NCBI GenBank assembly: GCA_947630385.1
Contig: CANRHG010000006.1
Location: 1 to 25,592, forward strand
Direction: 5' to 3'
DNA from: an uncultured Eubacteriaceae bacterium
GTDB lineage: Bacteria > Bacillota > Clostridia > Eubacteriales > Eubacteriaceae
Length of the DNA stretch: 25,592 bases
A program made the position numbers and the translations under genes. The notes below the pieces were generated by a model, which saw nothing but the letters and a program-made list of their open reading frames with translations, was not told the origin of the DNA and did no database searches. Of this stretch, positions 17,501 to 23,012 are shown in pieces (within the stretch, counting starts at the first letter, position 1; each line of letters opens with the position of its first letter).

Positions 17501-17807
17501 GCAGACGCCTTTCTATGTAGCCATTGCGGCTTCTTTTGTTCAACTTTACGGCAACAGCATCAGCGACGAATCCGCCGGAATTATCATTTTTGATGAAGCT
17601 TTTAATAATATGGACGATGAACGCATAAACGGCGTTTTGAGATTTTTTAAGCAGTTACCCTTACAGGTCATCATCTCGGCTCCACCCGATAAGATCCAAT
17701 ATATCGCGCCTTATATGGACCAGATAAATATTATCGCAAATTACGGTAAGATAAATTTAGTTCACGAATACAGCAACGAAAACTTAAATCTTGAAAAAGC
17801 CAGTTAA
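14562..17807 (+). CDS. jetC: Wadjet anti-plasmid system protein JetC, SMC-like ATPase
   Basis: A 1081-residue MukB/SMC-like motor that extrudes DNA loops and lets the complex recognise small circular DNA. The Walker A GENGSGKT is at 31-38. Long heptad-rich coiled coils (about 260-450 and 640-900) flank a hinge-like region (about 470-620). The ABC signature SGGETQ is near 976 and Walker B IIIFDEAF near 1007-1014 (Asp1011, Glu1012). All ATPase motifs are intact. Start is TTG 14562, overlapping the jetB TGA; MKTLTNLKLINWHRF gives the typical N-terminal strand just before the P-loop. The TAA is followed directly by the jetD TTG with no gap. Confidence 0.96.
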   Translation: MKTLTNLKLINWHRFENPDPIAMGSTTLLSGENGSGKTTLLDAMMYVLLASSNNFNSAAHLNGKRKVTTYVRCKTGRENAAYERQGSITSHIALEFYEEERDKYFVLGAVIDSLSETQENTCRYLINDKRLEDIKFSDETKPLSLKEFRKENNIPKSNWFMTQREARAAFTNRLGRIEQRFFDLIPKAVAFQPIDDIKDFVYSYVLDEKDINIDDLRDYVQSYQELLELLERTKRKLTELEAINKIHDEVVLKQNNGYKFDYFIAQAELDRNLEAVESLTKELKLIKEKIKTNDEESLRLNRKLRNTQKEINDLQIELANNEEYRTLFNLKEKLEDHQSNLTLFESKVNVLKSEAKQARKLLSKEKGLLDKNLTEPFGGLLDNLLTVDDFVQAKVLIQDVINHKTEIDQKLLAEYVKLDGDLNELQKEKDELVKEIELLKNNQRSYPKNTEILYNNLKNMFDLLEKDKEPTILCEGLEITDESWRNAVEGYLNTQRFYILVDPEDYDYSLAVYDKLRSKKKIYGVGLINAEKLDSYANTPENSLASVVSTKNPYLQRYVNMVLGRVRLCENKDDLKKYNASITRECLKYQNHVASAIKPDIFKIPWIGQKSYRLQLKERESELKRLNKSIKELTSRLDEIKKLRAVTDTSHETYLLHNLDDLKSYNQLSLEIKEIKEEIKKLEKNKTIIQKGHQIDLLEEKLSDLRNEVRKCDREKGRLDQQEQTKAQELSVCNDQTEDLKEQVQEILSAYEGDTAPWLKEYEKKLRKKSYNEFIGNYQTYKKRYSNEIERDKEKLFALMAEFRSNHQFGAPVTMEGYEIFNEHYQKLKSSELVEYEDKVQLARENAEVEFREQFLSKLQENIHQAQNEFKELNRALKNVDFNAETYRFICKPNADHEVFYRLIMDPNNVGISVFTGSFYDRHKEEIKELFDAIKEDSDFEAGTLTDYRNYLSFDIEITDSEGNKSLYSKVCKEKSGGETQTPFYVAIAASFVQLYGNSISDESAGIIIFDEAFNNMDDERINGVLRFFKQLPLQVIISAPPDKIQYIAPYMDQINIIANYGKINLVHEYSNENLNLEKAS

Positions 17808-19040
17808 TTGAAAAGTTGGGACAAAATCGTTTTAAATAAACTTTTAGACAAATACGAACGGAGCAATCTCTTTTACCACAAAAATACCAGAAACCAAAGT
17901 TTTTCCCTGTATCTTAAAAAGTCATTGCCGCAGTACGTAAATGAAAGCTCAATGGACTATTTGGCCATTAACGACGATCTTAAGGCTGCAGAAAAAAAGG
18001 GATTTTTGGCAATTACTTGGCAACAAAGAAAAGTCGACCACATTATTTCTAAAGTTACCTTAAACTTAGACCGTTTAGATGAGATCTACGTTTATTTAAA
18101 TCGAAAACCAAAAGATAAAAAAGAGCGAGAATTTCTTCAAAAAATAGACGCTTTTGAGAAAGATTGTACCGGTCTTACCGTCAGTTTAGCTTTTTTGGAT
18201 TACATTAAGGGACGTATTTTAGAAGGAAAATCCATCAAAGCCTTCGCCGATTTATCCAATTTAAAAGATTTTGAAGATTTGATGATCGGACTAAGCGCTC
18301 TCGAAAGAAATGATAAAAACTATTATATCCGGGAATTCTCTATTCAAAATTTTGGGGATTCGAAGCGCTTTGAAAAACTCGTACCGCGGGTTACTAAGAT
18401 TTTACGCCAGTTTAATTCGCAGTACGAGGATTTAGATCAAAATGCTTTATTAGAAGAGTTTTTCGTTTTTCAAAACCCAAACTACGTCTATTTTAAAGGA
18501 GACACGAACTTACAGATCGGTCAGTCTTTTTACGATCTTTCCAAATTAAAACAGGGTTTAGCGGTTTGTGGGGAAGATATCGAAAACCTTAAATTTAGTA
18601 TTGATCATCCGGTCAAAACCGTTTTGACGGTTGAGAACTTAACAACATTTACGAGAGTAGATTTAGCTAAAACGCTCGTCATTTATCTTGGAGGCTTTCC
18701 CAATAAAAACAGAAGCGAATTATTAAAGCGGATTTATAAAAGTTTTCCAAAGGCCAATTACTACCATTTTGGAGATATTGACGTCGGTGGCTTTTTAATA
18801 TTTCTAAATCTTGTTGAAAAAACGGGAATCGACTTTAAGCCCTACAAGATGGGAATAGAAGAGTTGATCAAGTACCGTAAATTCTGTAAGACATTGACAA
18901 AAAACGATCAAACCCGGCTTCAAAAATTAATCGACCGCTTATCTCAAGACGAAGTAAAAAATAAAACGATTCTTGAGACGCTAAATTTCATAAAAAGCAA
19001 CGGGATAAAACTGGAACAAGAAATCATTCGACTGAACTAA
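17808..19040 (+). CDS. jetD: Wadjet anti-plasmid system protein JetD, Toprim nuclease
   Basis: A 410-residue nuclease subunit (DUF3322/DUF2220 architecture) that cleaves plasmid DNA once the SMC motors have stalled on a small circle. The N-terminal arm and dimerisation part (about 1-260) is followed by a Toprim domain: Glu276 in TVLTVENLTTF and the DxD pair Asp323/Asp325 in YHFGDIDVGGFL, so metal-binding residues are intact. Start is TTG 17808, immediately after the jetC stop. By eye this gene is more AT-rich than jetA-C, using TTA/TTT where they use CTC/CTG/TTC. No simple terminator follows; a large stem-loop lies at 19154-19214. Confidence 0.94.
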   Translation: MKSWDKIVLNKLLDKYERSNLFYHKNTRNQSFSLYLKKSLPQYVNESSMDYLAINDDLKAAEKKGFLAITWQQRKVDHIISKVTLNLDRLDEIYVYLNRKPKDKKEREFLQKIDAFEKDCTGLTVSLAFLDYIKGRILEGKSIKAFADLSNLKDFEDLMIGLSALERNDKNYYIREFSIQNFGDSKRFEKLVPRVTKILRQFNSQYEDLDQNALLEEFFVFQNPNYVYFKGDTNLQIGQSFYDLSKLKQGLAVCGEDIENLKFSIDHPVKTVLTVENLTTFTRVDLAKTLVIYLGGFPNKNRSELLKRIYKSFPKANYYHFGDIDVGGFLIFLNLVEKTGIDFKPYKMGIEELIKYRKFCKTLTKNDQTRLQKLIDRLSQDEVKNKTILETLNFIKSNGIKLEQEIIRLN

Positions 19041-19139
19041 CTCAACTGGAATATTTTAGAAACGTTTATGGAAAATCGGTAGTTATTCGAAGAAGAGAAA
19101 GTATTAGAATTTTCGGAAATTTAGCCAACTAAATTAAAC

Positions 19140-19216
19140 GGAGAAATAAAATTGCCCACCGCTTAAAAGAGATAATAGTGTATGGGAAACTACATTAATA
19201 CAAGCATAGTGGGCTT
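19140..19216 (-). ncRNA. Candidate small structured RNA downstream of jetD
   Basis: On the minus strand an extended -10 (TGATATAAT, 19230-19222) predicts a start at about 19215. From there a transcript opens with GCCCAC (19214-19209), which pairs with GTGGGC (19159-19154). The stem continues with GCTT/AAGC (19205-19202 with 19164-19161) after a small internal loop; an inner hairpin holds TAGT/ACTA. The tail is AATTTTATTTCT. This gives a closed RNA of about 63 nt plus a U-rich end. No good -35 is visible. Read on the plus strand, the same stem could be a 3' end for the jet mRNA, but its 50-nt loop is too large for a classical terminator. The rest of 19041-19273 holds no gene. Confidence 0.4.
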
Positions 19217-19273
19217 TGCTTATTATATCACAATTAAAAACTTAAAAAGAAGGTTTATAGAAAAAATTTAGAT

Positions 19274-19630
19274 TTATTCGATCATGATCGCGTCGTCCTG
19301 GGTATAGCCGCCAAGGGAGTTTTCTTTTGTTTGAATGCAAATATATTCTAGCGGTTCGTTTTCAGAAGCTTTGATCTGCCTTTTACCGGCAGGGGATACG
19401 CGGACAAAATCAAGTGGGCTTAGATCAAAAGTTTCTTCGTCGACCGTCATTGTACCGTTCCCACTTAATATAATGTAAATTTCTTCGTTGTTTTTGTGGG
19501 CATGGACAAAAGGAATTCCAGCTCCTGCAGGTAGGTTGTTAACCGAAATTTCGGCTCCCGTTAAATTAAGTTTATCGTGCAGTTCGGTCCTTGGTTCCTT
19601 GTCTACGTGAACTTTTTCGTAATTTTTCAA
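19274..19630 (-). CDS. Small single-domain cupin protein
   Basis: A 118-residue cupin_2 beta-barrel protein. Motif 1 is visible as GIPFVHAHKNNEEIYIILSG with candidate metal ligands His43, His45 and Glu49/50; in motif 2 (SPAGKRQIKA) the usual His is replaced by Gln85, so the metal site may be incomplete or different. Such cupins bind metals or small molecules; no specific reaction can be assigned. Start is TTG 19630 with a strong TGGAGGT 7 nt upstream. Its promoter region carries two 19-bp inverted repeats (19648-19666, 19688-19706), and the next gene upstream encodes an Rrf2 regulator, so it is probably that regulator's target. Confidence 0.85.
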   Translation of the reverse strand: MKNYEKVHVDKEPRTELHDKLNLTGAEISVNNLPAGAGIPFVHAHKNNEEIYIILSGNGTMTVDEETFDLSPLDFVRVSPAGKRQIKASENEPLEYICIQTKENSLGGYTQDDAIMIE

Positions 19631-19647
19631 ATCGCTACCTCCATATA

Positions 19648-19666
19648 TGTAACTGAACTTGTTACA
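19648..19666. promoter_or_regulatory. 19-bp operator, proximal copy
   Basis: TGTAACTGAACTTGTTACA: perfect 6-bp arms TGTAAC/GTTACA around 7 nt. It overlaps the predicted transcription start of the cupin gene, and its centre is 40 bp from the distal copy, i.e. about four helical turns. Probably bound by the adjacent Rrf2 regulator. Confidence 0.7.
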
Positions 19667-19669
19667 ATA

Positions 19670-19698
19670 AAGATATCAAAAGATTAGTGTAATTACAA
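19670..19698 (-). promoter_or_regulatory. Candidate cupin promoter
   Basis: Minus strand TTGTAA (19698-19693), 17-nt spacer, TATCTT (19675-19670). The -35 lies inside the distal operator and the start inside the proximal one, so repressor binding at either would occlude RNA polymerase. Confidence 0.5.
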
Positions 19699-19706
19699 CA
19701 GTTACA
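19688..19706. promoter_or_regulatory. 19-bp operator, distal copy
   Basis: TGTAATTACAACAGTTACA shares the TGTAAC-N7-GTTACA form with the proximal copy, with one arm mismatch. It overlaps the stop codon of the Rrf2 gene (19702-19704) and the -35 of the cupin promoter. Confidence 0.65.
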
Positions 19707-20133
19707 GTAAATTTTCTTTTTCGTTTATTTCTTCTATTAAATCGTTTAGCGTAACTTCTTCTAAAGAATTTTCCAGACACCTCTGTGTAGTTTTAAGATG
19801 AACATCCAAGATATCATGAATATTTTTTCCAACCGGACAAAGTGGATTAGAATTTTCGTGGATGTTAAATAAATTGTCTACGCTTTCAACCGCCTTAAAA
19901 ACATCAAGTAAAGTTATGAAATTAGGATCTTTTGAAAGCTTTGATCCGTTTTTTCCGGATAAAACGGTTATAAGTCCTGCTTTTTTTAGTTGAGACAGAA
20001 TTCTACGAATAACTACCGGATTGGTGTTTACGCTTTCAGCTATAAAATTTGAAGTGACCCGTTTTTTATCGCTAAAGAAATAAATTACTAATAAAGTATG
20101 GATAGCGGTCGTAAATTTTGTTGTGATTCCCAT
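19702..20133 (-). CDS. Rrf2-family transcriptional regulator (YwnA-like)
   Basis: A 143-residue winged-helix protein. MGITTKFTTAIHTLL is the family N-terminus; the recognition region is NFIAESVNTNPVVIRRILSQLKKAG (two short runs around residues 29-53), and the wing has GLITVLSGKNGSKL. Only two cysteines occur (Cys99, Cys119), so the three-Cys Fe-S ligand set of IscR-type members is absent, as in YwnA/CymR-like proteins. ATG 20133 is placed by the conserved N-terminus; a TATTATAAT sequence lies directly upstream of it, with no Shine-Dalgarno. Downstream, the duplicated operator and cupin gene suggest a two-gene regulator/target module. No TGTAAC operator is visible upstream of its own start. 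Confidence 0.9.
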   Translation of the reverse strand: MGITTKFTTAIHTLLVIYFFSDKKRVTSNFIAESVNTNPVVIRRILSQLKKAGLITVLSGKNGSKLSKDPNFITLLDVFKAVESVDNLFNIHENSNPLCPVGKNIHDILDVHLKTTQRCLENSLEEVTLNDLIEEINEKENLL

Positions 20134-20171
20134 TATAATAGTTTTAAAAATCTAAATTTTACAAATTAGTT

Positions 20172-20190
20172 CGGTTTCTTCACAAAACCG
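20172..20190. promoter_or_regulatory. 19-bp inverted repeat upstream of the Rrf2 gene
   Basis: CGGTTT-N7-AAACCG, 6-bp arms with a 7-nt spacer: the same geometry as the cupin operators but a different half-site. It lies 39-57 bp upstream of the Rrf2 start and may be an operator for a different regulator, or a hairpin. Confidence 0.4.
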
Positions 20191-20303
20191 GTACTTTTCT
20201 TTTACTAATTAAGGGATTTGTTTTATAATTTCTGAATTTTTCCCTTTTTTTAAAGTTCTGGGAAGCTTGTACGTAATTTCAGAATTTTAATTTAAATTTT
20301 TTT

Positions 20304-20355
20304 GAACGTTCGCTTTTTTCCCGCCAACGTTCACTTTTGTTGTTTGAATGTTCGG
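20304..20355. repeat. Three 21-bp-spaced direct repeats between fic and the Rrf2 gene
   Basis: AACGTTCGCTTTT (20305), AACGTTCACTTTT (20326) and AATGTTCGGTTTT (20347) recur with an exact period of 21 bp, two helical turns. Consensus AAYGTTCRSTTTT (minus strand AAAASYGAACRTT). The remainder of 20134-20369 is AT-rich and has two near-identical TAATTTC(T/A)GAATTTT segments (about 20226 and 20276). Likely a protein-binding array. Confidence 0.6.
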
Positions 20356-20369
20356 TTTTTCGGAATTAT

Positions 20370-21188
20370 TTATAAACCTTTGATACGCATCGTACGGTTT
20401 TTCAGAACGTAGTTTTCATTTAAAAGAAAATTTCGTAAGAATAATTCCAAAAACTGTGTAGTTTTATAAATCCCTGTGTTTAAATCGTTATAATTGGCTC
20501 TGACCAAAGAATTTCGAAAATACCAAGAATTTTCTTCAAAAGTGTCGTTTATGACGTTAAAATCGAGCGAGCGAAGATATTTTATAAAGAAAACGGCAGT
20601 TGTTCTGGTATTTCCTTCGCTAAAAACGTGAATTTGCCACAATCTTGAAACGAACTCAGCTAAGTGATGAATTATCTCATCCAAGGTAAGACCTTTATAC
20701 GAAAAACTTCTCTCTTGTGAGAGATCGTATTCAAGTGTTTCCCGTAGTAGGGGTGCGCTTCCATAAAGTACGCTTGCTCCGTCTAAAACCCATTCACGTT
20801 TTGTTATATTGTAGTTTCTCATTTTCCCCGCATGGGGATAAATCCCATCAAATAAGGTTTTATGAATGGATAAATATTCATTTGAAGAGAAAGTAAAGGC
20901 TCGCTCTGAGAGTAGTGCTGTAATCCGTCCAGCCACCTTATCCGCTTCTTCGGTTCTATCCGAACTACTATGGGTAGGGTTTTCCGCATAATAAGCTTCC
21001 AGTAGTGTATTGGCTTCATCAATTGTGATTTCGCCTTCTACGTTACGGATAGCAGTTTGTAACAAGCAGTTAGAAGTTTTAAGTCCGTCAACCGCTTGAA
21101 GGCCGATAGCCGTTTTCCAAGCGTAAGCTTTTTCAAATTTTTCCGGTTCGCTTTCTATAATGCATTCTTCAAAAGGATCTTTATTCAA
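20370..21188 (-). CDS. Fic-family protein, probable AMP transferase
   Basis: A 272-residue Fic/DOC-fold protein. The catalytic motif is HVFSEGNTRT (187-196), fitting HxFxEGN(G/T)R with His187, Glu191, Asn193 and Arg195, so it is likely active in transferring AMP (or another phosphate-containing group) to protein hydroxyls. The fold region SIHKTLFDGIYPHAGKMRNYNI and GLTLDEIIHHLAEFVSRLWQ precede it. The N-terminal segment TAIRNVEGEITIDEANTLLE resembles antitoxin-like regions; whether Glu51 is the inhibitory residue is uncertain. Start is TTG 21188, 25 nt after the rlmCD stop, so the two are probably co-transcribed. Target unknown; it may be a toxin or a housekeeping regulator. Confidence 0.9.
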   Translation of the reverse strand: MNKDPFEECIIESEPEKFEKAYAWKTAIGLQAVDGLKTSNCLLQTAIRNVEGEITIDEANTLLEAYYAENPTHSSSDRTEEADKVAGRITALLSERAFTFSSNEYLSIHKTLFDGIYPHAGKMRNYNITKREWVLDGASVLYGSAPLLRETLEYDLSQERSFSYKGLTLDEIIHHLAEFVSRLWQIHVFSEGNTRTTAVFFIKYLRSLDFNVINDTFEENSWYFRNSLVRANYNDLNTGIYKTTQFLELFLRNFLLNENYVLKNRTMRIKGL

Positions 21189-21213
21189 AATTATTACCTA
21201 ACTTTTAAAAGAA

Positions 21214-22560
21214 TTAATCTAAATCTTTCTTTGTCAACAAAACTACCGTTTCGACGTGACCAGTTTGGGGAAACAGATCCACGGGTTGGACTTTCCCGAT
21301 TTTATATTCTTTCGTCAAATCTTTTAAATCCCGGGCTAAAGTCGCGGGATTACAAGAAACGTAAATAATTTTTGGAAAGTTCTTTTCAAGTAAGAACTTT
21401 ATAAGTTTTTTATCTAAGCCCTTTCGTGGTGGGTCTACGATCACTAAGTCGTAATTGTGATTGAGCTCATCCGTTAAATCTTCAACTTTACCTACAAAGT
21501 ATTCATAATTTCTTATTTTGTTTAAAGAAGCATTGTATATAGCATCGTTAATTGCTTTACTATTGATTTCAACGCCAGTAAGTTCATTTTCGGGCCCGGC
21601 AAGGTAAATCCCGATGGAGCCCGTTCCACAATATAAATCTAAAATAGTATCGTCGGCTTTAAGATCGGCAAATTCTTTTACGGTATCGTATAGGACCTTT
21701 GCCTGGTCGGTGTTGACCTGAAAGAAAGCCGTTGGAGAGATCCGGTAAAGTTTATCCCAAAGTTTTTCGGTTAAATCTTCGGTTTTATAAAGTTCTTCCG
21801 TTTCGTTTCCTAAGATCGTGTTGCCTTTTTTCGTATTGTAATTTAGATAAATCCCGGTGATATCTGGATCATCTTCGAAATAAGAAACGAGTTCTCTTTT
21901 ATATAAAAAGTCATTGGAATTAAAAATAAAAGTAAGACTGGCCTTTCCTTCATTGTTGGTCCGGATGAGAACGCCACGGACTAGCCCATCGTGCGTTTCT
22001 TCATTATAAGGATCCAAGTTAAAGGCGTTTAAAAAATTAAGGACGTCATTTAAGATCTCATTGCTTTTTTCCGATTGCAGCAGGCAGTTAGAAATTGGTA
22101 TGAGTTCATGTGAGCCTTTCTTAAAAAAACCGATCCCTTCCGGTCGGACCTGATATTGGGCTTTATTCCGGTAAGCCAATTCTTTTGATGGAAGAACCGG
22201 TAAAACCTCAATTTCGTCTAATCCACCTATTTTTTCAAAGGCGTCGTTAATTTGTTTTTGTTTTTGCTTAAGCTGAGAATTATAATTAAGTAGACTATAG
22301 GAGCAACCCCCACATTGCTCTTGATAAGGGCAAAAAGGTTCTTCTTTCCTTTGGTCGGAAGCTTTTATAAGTTCCGTTACGTGGGCTGAAGCGTAATTCG
22401 GTTTTATTTTATCGATTTTAACGTTTACTTCATCTCCTGGGACGGTATCATCTACAAAAACCGTAAAGTTCTTATAGTGGGCTACACCTTCGCCGCTTGA
22501 AGTAATATCGGTTATTTCTAAAGGATAGATTTTATTTAATTCAACAGGTGGAACTTTCAA
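21214..22560 (-). CDS. rlmCD: 23S rRNA (uracil-C5)-methyltransferase, RlmCD/RlmD type
   Basis: A 448-residue RumA-family SAM-dependent methyltransferase making m5U in 23S rRNA. An N-terminal TRAM domain (about 5-62) is followed by the [4Fe-4S] ligands Cys77, Cys83, Cys86 and Cys159 (PFCPYQEQCGGCSYS; ISNCLL), the SAM-binding ILDLYCGTGSIGIYL, VIVDPPRKGLD and the nucleophile Cys403 in YVSCNPATLARDL, with general base Glu437 (TGHVETV). All key residues are present. In Bacillota one such enzyme (RlmCD) modifies both U747 and U1939; which sites apply here is not visible. The start is TTG 22560 without a clear ribosome-binding site; no ATG in frame lies upstream. Confidence 0.93.
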   Translation of the reverse strand: MKVPPVELNKIYPLEITDITSSGEGVAHYKNFTVFVDDTVPGDEVNVKIDKIKPNYASAHVTELIKASDQRKEEPFCPYQEQCGGCSYSLLNYNSQLKQKQKQINDAFEKIGGLDEIEVLPVLPSKELAYRNKAQYQVRPEGIGFFKKGSHELIPISNCLLQSEKSNEILNDVLNFLNAFNLDPYNEETHDGLVRGVLIRTNNEGKASLTFIFNSNDFLYKRELVSYFEDDPDITGIYLNYNTKKGNTILGNETEELYKTEDLTEKLWDKLYRISPTAFFQVNTDQAKVLYDTVKEFADLKADDTILDLYCGTGSIGIYLAGPENELTGVEINSKAINDAIYNASLNKIRNYEYFVGKVEDLTDELNHNYDLVIVDPPRKGLDKKLIKFLLEKNFPKIIYVSCNPATLARDLKDLTKEYKIGKVQPVDLFPQTGHVETVVLLTKKDLD

Positions 22561-22573
22561 AAATATTTTCGAC

Positions 22574-22604
22574 GCAAACCCACTTCTTCTATGATGGGAT
22601 GAGC
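22574..22604 (+). repeat. Partial upstream copy of the ncRNA 3' end
   Basis: GCAAACCCACTT at 22574-22585 is identical to 22951-22962, and the following bases remain similar (GATGGGATGAGC versus GATAGGGGACAGC). It sits just before the ncRNA promoter and looks like a relic of a duplicated RNA 3' end. Confidence 0.5.
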
Positions 22605-22610
22605 GCCATC
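22596..22610. other. Perfect small hairpin
   Basis: GGATG-AGCGC-CATCC: a 5-bp G/C-rich stem just downstream of the repeat copy and upstream of the promoter, next to CCTCCTT (the complement of a Shine-Dalgarno sequence). In the minus orientation it lies in the rlmCD leader. Confidence 0.45.
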
Positions 22611-22616
22611 CTCCTT

Positions 22617-22645
22617 TTGCTAAACTTGAATATTTCTCTTATAAT
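22617..22645 (+). promoter_or_regulatory. Strong plus-strand promoter of the 22.65-22.98 kb RNA
   Basis: TTGCTA (22617-22622), a 17-nt spacer, and a perfect TATAAT (22640-22645). Predicted start about 22651-22653 (ATAGG). The downstream sequence lacks ORFs until thpR at 23013. Confidence 0.75.
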
Positions 22646-22651
22646 CGACCA

Positions 22652-22985
22652 TAGGAAAACCGTTGTGCAGATATTTCTGCGCTCAAGGCACCCTTTAGAT
22701 CTTTAAAAGTTAAGATACAGTTGCCGGGATCAACACTCTTGGCGTAGAATCTTAAGCATTTCAAAATATTAAACTATACTGTATAGGAAGTTTAAGTCCC
22801 TGGTATAGTAGCGGGCGAGCCTATCCTTCCCGTAAAGGGTGTTATAACCACCCAACGATGATCCCCACGCAGGTTTTCCGACAGGGTCAAAGTTCGCAGG
22901 TTAACCTGCGGTAGCTTGTCTACATTAACTGCCCGTATAACTGGGCTGGTGCAAACCCACTTACTTTAGGATAGGGGACAGCTGA
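22652..22985 (+). ncRNA. Structured non-coding RNA, family not recognised
   Basis: No ORF, but dense complementarity: GTGCAGA/TCTGCGC (hairpin about 22665-22682), TTAAGAT/ATCTTAA (22710-22716 with 22749-22755) enclosing GTTG/CAAC, GGGTG/CACCC (22837-22853), the palindrome CGCAGGTTAACCTGCG (22895-22910), GCCC/GGGC (22931-22946), and a long-range closing helix CCTATCC/GGATAGG (22820-22826 with 22969-22975) extended by GTCC/GGAC (22796-22799 with 22976-22979). A second promoter-like pair at 22752-22780 would start a shorter RNA of about 200 nt that matches the closed domain. I find none of the signatures of RNase P RNA, tmRNA, SRP RNA, T-boxes or common riboswitches. The raiA-motif RNA of Bacillota is one possibility by size only. 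The 3' end is approximate, and no U-tract terminator is seen. Confidence 0.6.
22752..22780 (+). promoter_or_regulatory. Second, weaker plus-strand promoter candidate
   Basis: TTAAGC (22752-22757), 17-nt spacer, TATACT (22775-22780). Predicted start about 22787, shortly before the GTCC arm of the closing helix, so it could produce the compact 3' domain alone. Confidence 0.4.
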
Positions 22986-23012
22986 TTATTTTAAGTATAA
23001 AACTTTTGCGAC

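Noticed and set aside
19041..19130. Continuation of jetD or a small gene after its stop
   Set aside because: The in-frame extension meets further stops within about 15 codons and the alternative frame has no start or ribosome-binding site; jetD already has full family length.
19154..19230. CRISPR repeat or tracrRNA-like element
   Set aside because: There is a single copy, no spacers and no cas gene in the window; resemblance is limited to a stem-loop.
20304..20355. LexA (SOS) boxes
   Set aside because: GAAC/GTTC half-sites are directly adjoined or degenerate rather than spaced by four bases as in the Bacillota SOS box.
22601..22620. Short leader peptide ORF (ATG GCG CTC...) on the minus strand before rlmCD
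   Set aside because: The Shine-Dalgarno-like AGGAGG abuts the ATG with no spacing and the ORF is only six codons.
22652..22985. RNase P RNA, tmRNA, SRP RNA, T-box or cobalamin riboswitch
   Set aside because: None of the key motifs (GAGGAAAGTCC/ACAGAA, tRNA-like CCA end, GGAAG-type SRP loop, TGGNACCGCG, B12 box) was found on either strand, so I left the RNA unassigned.
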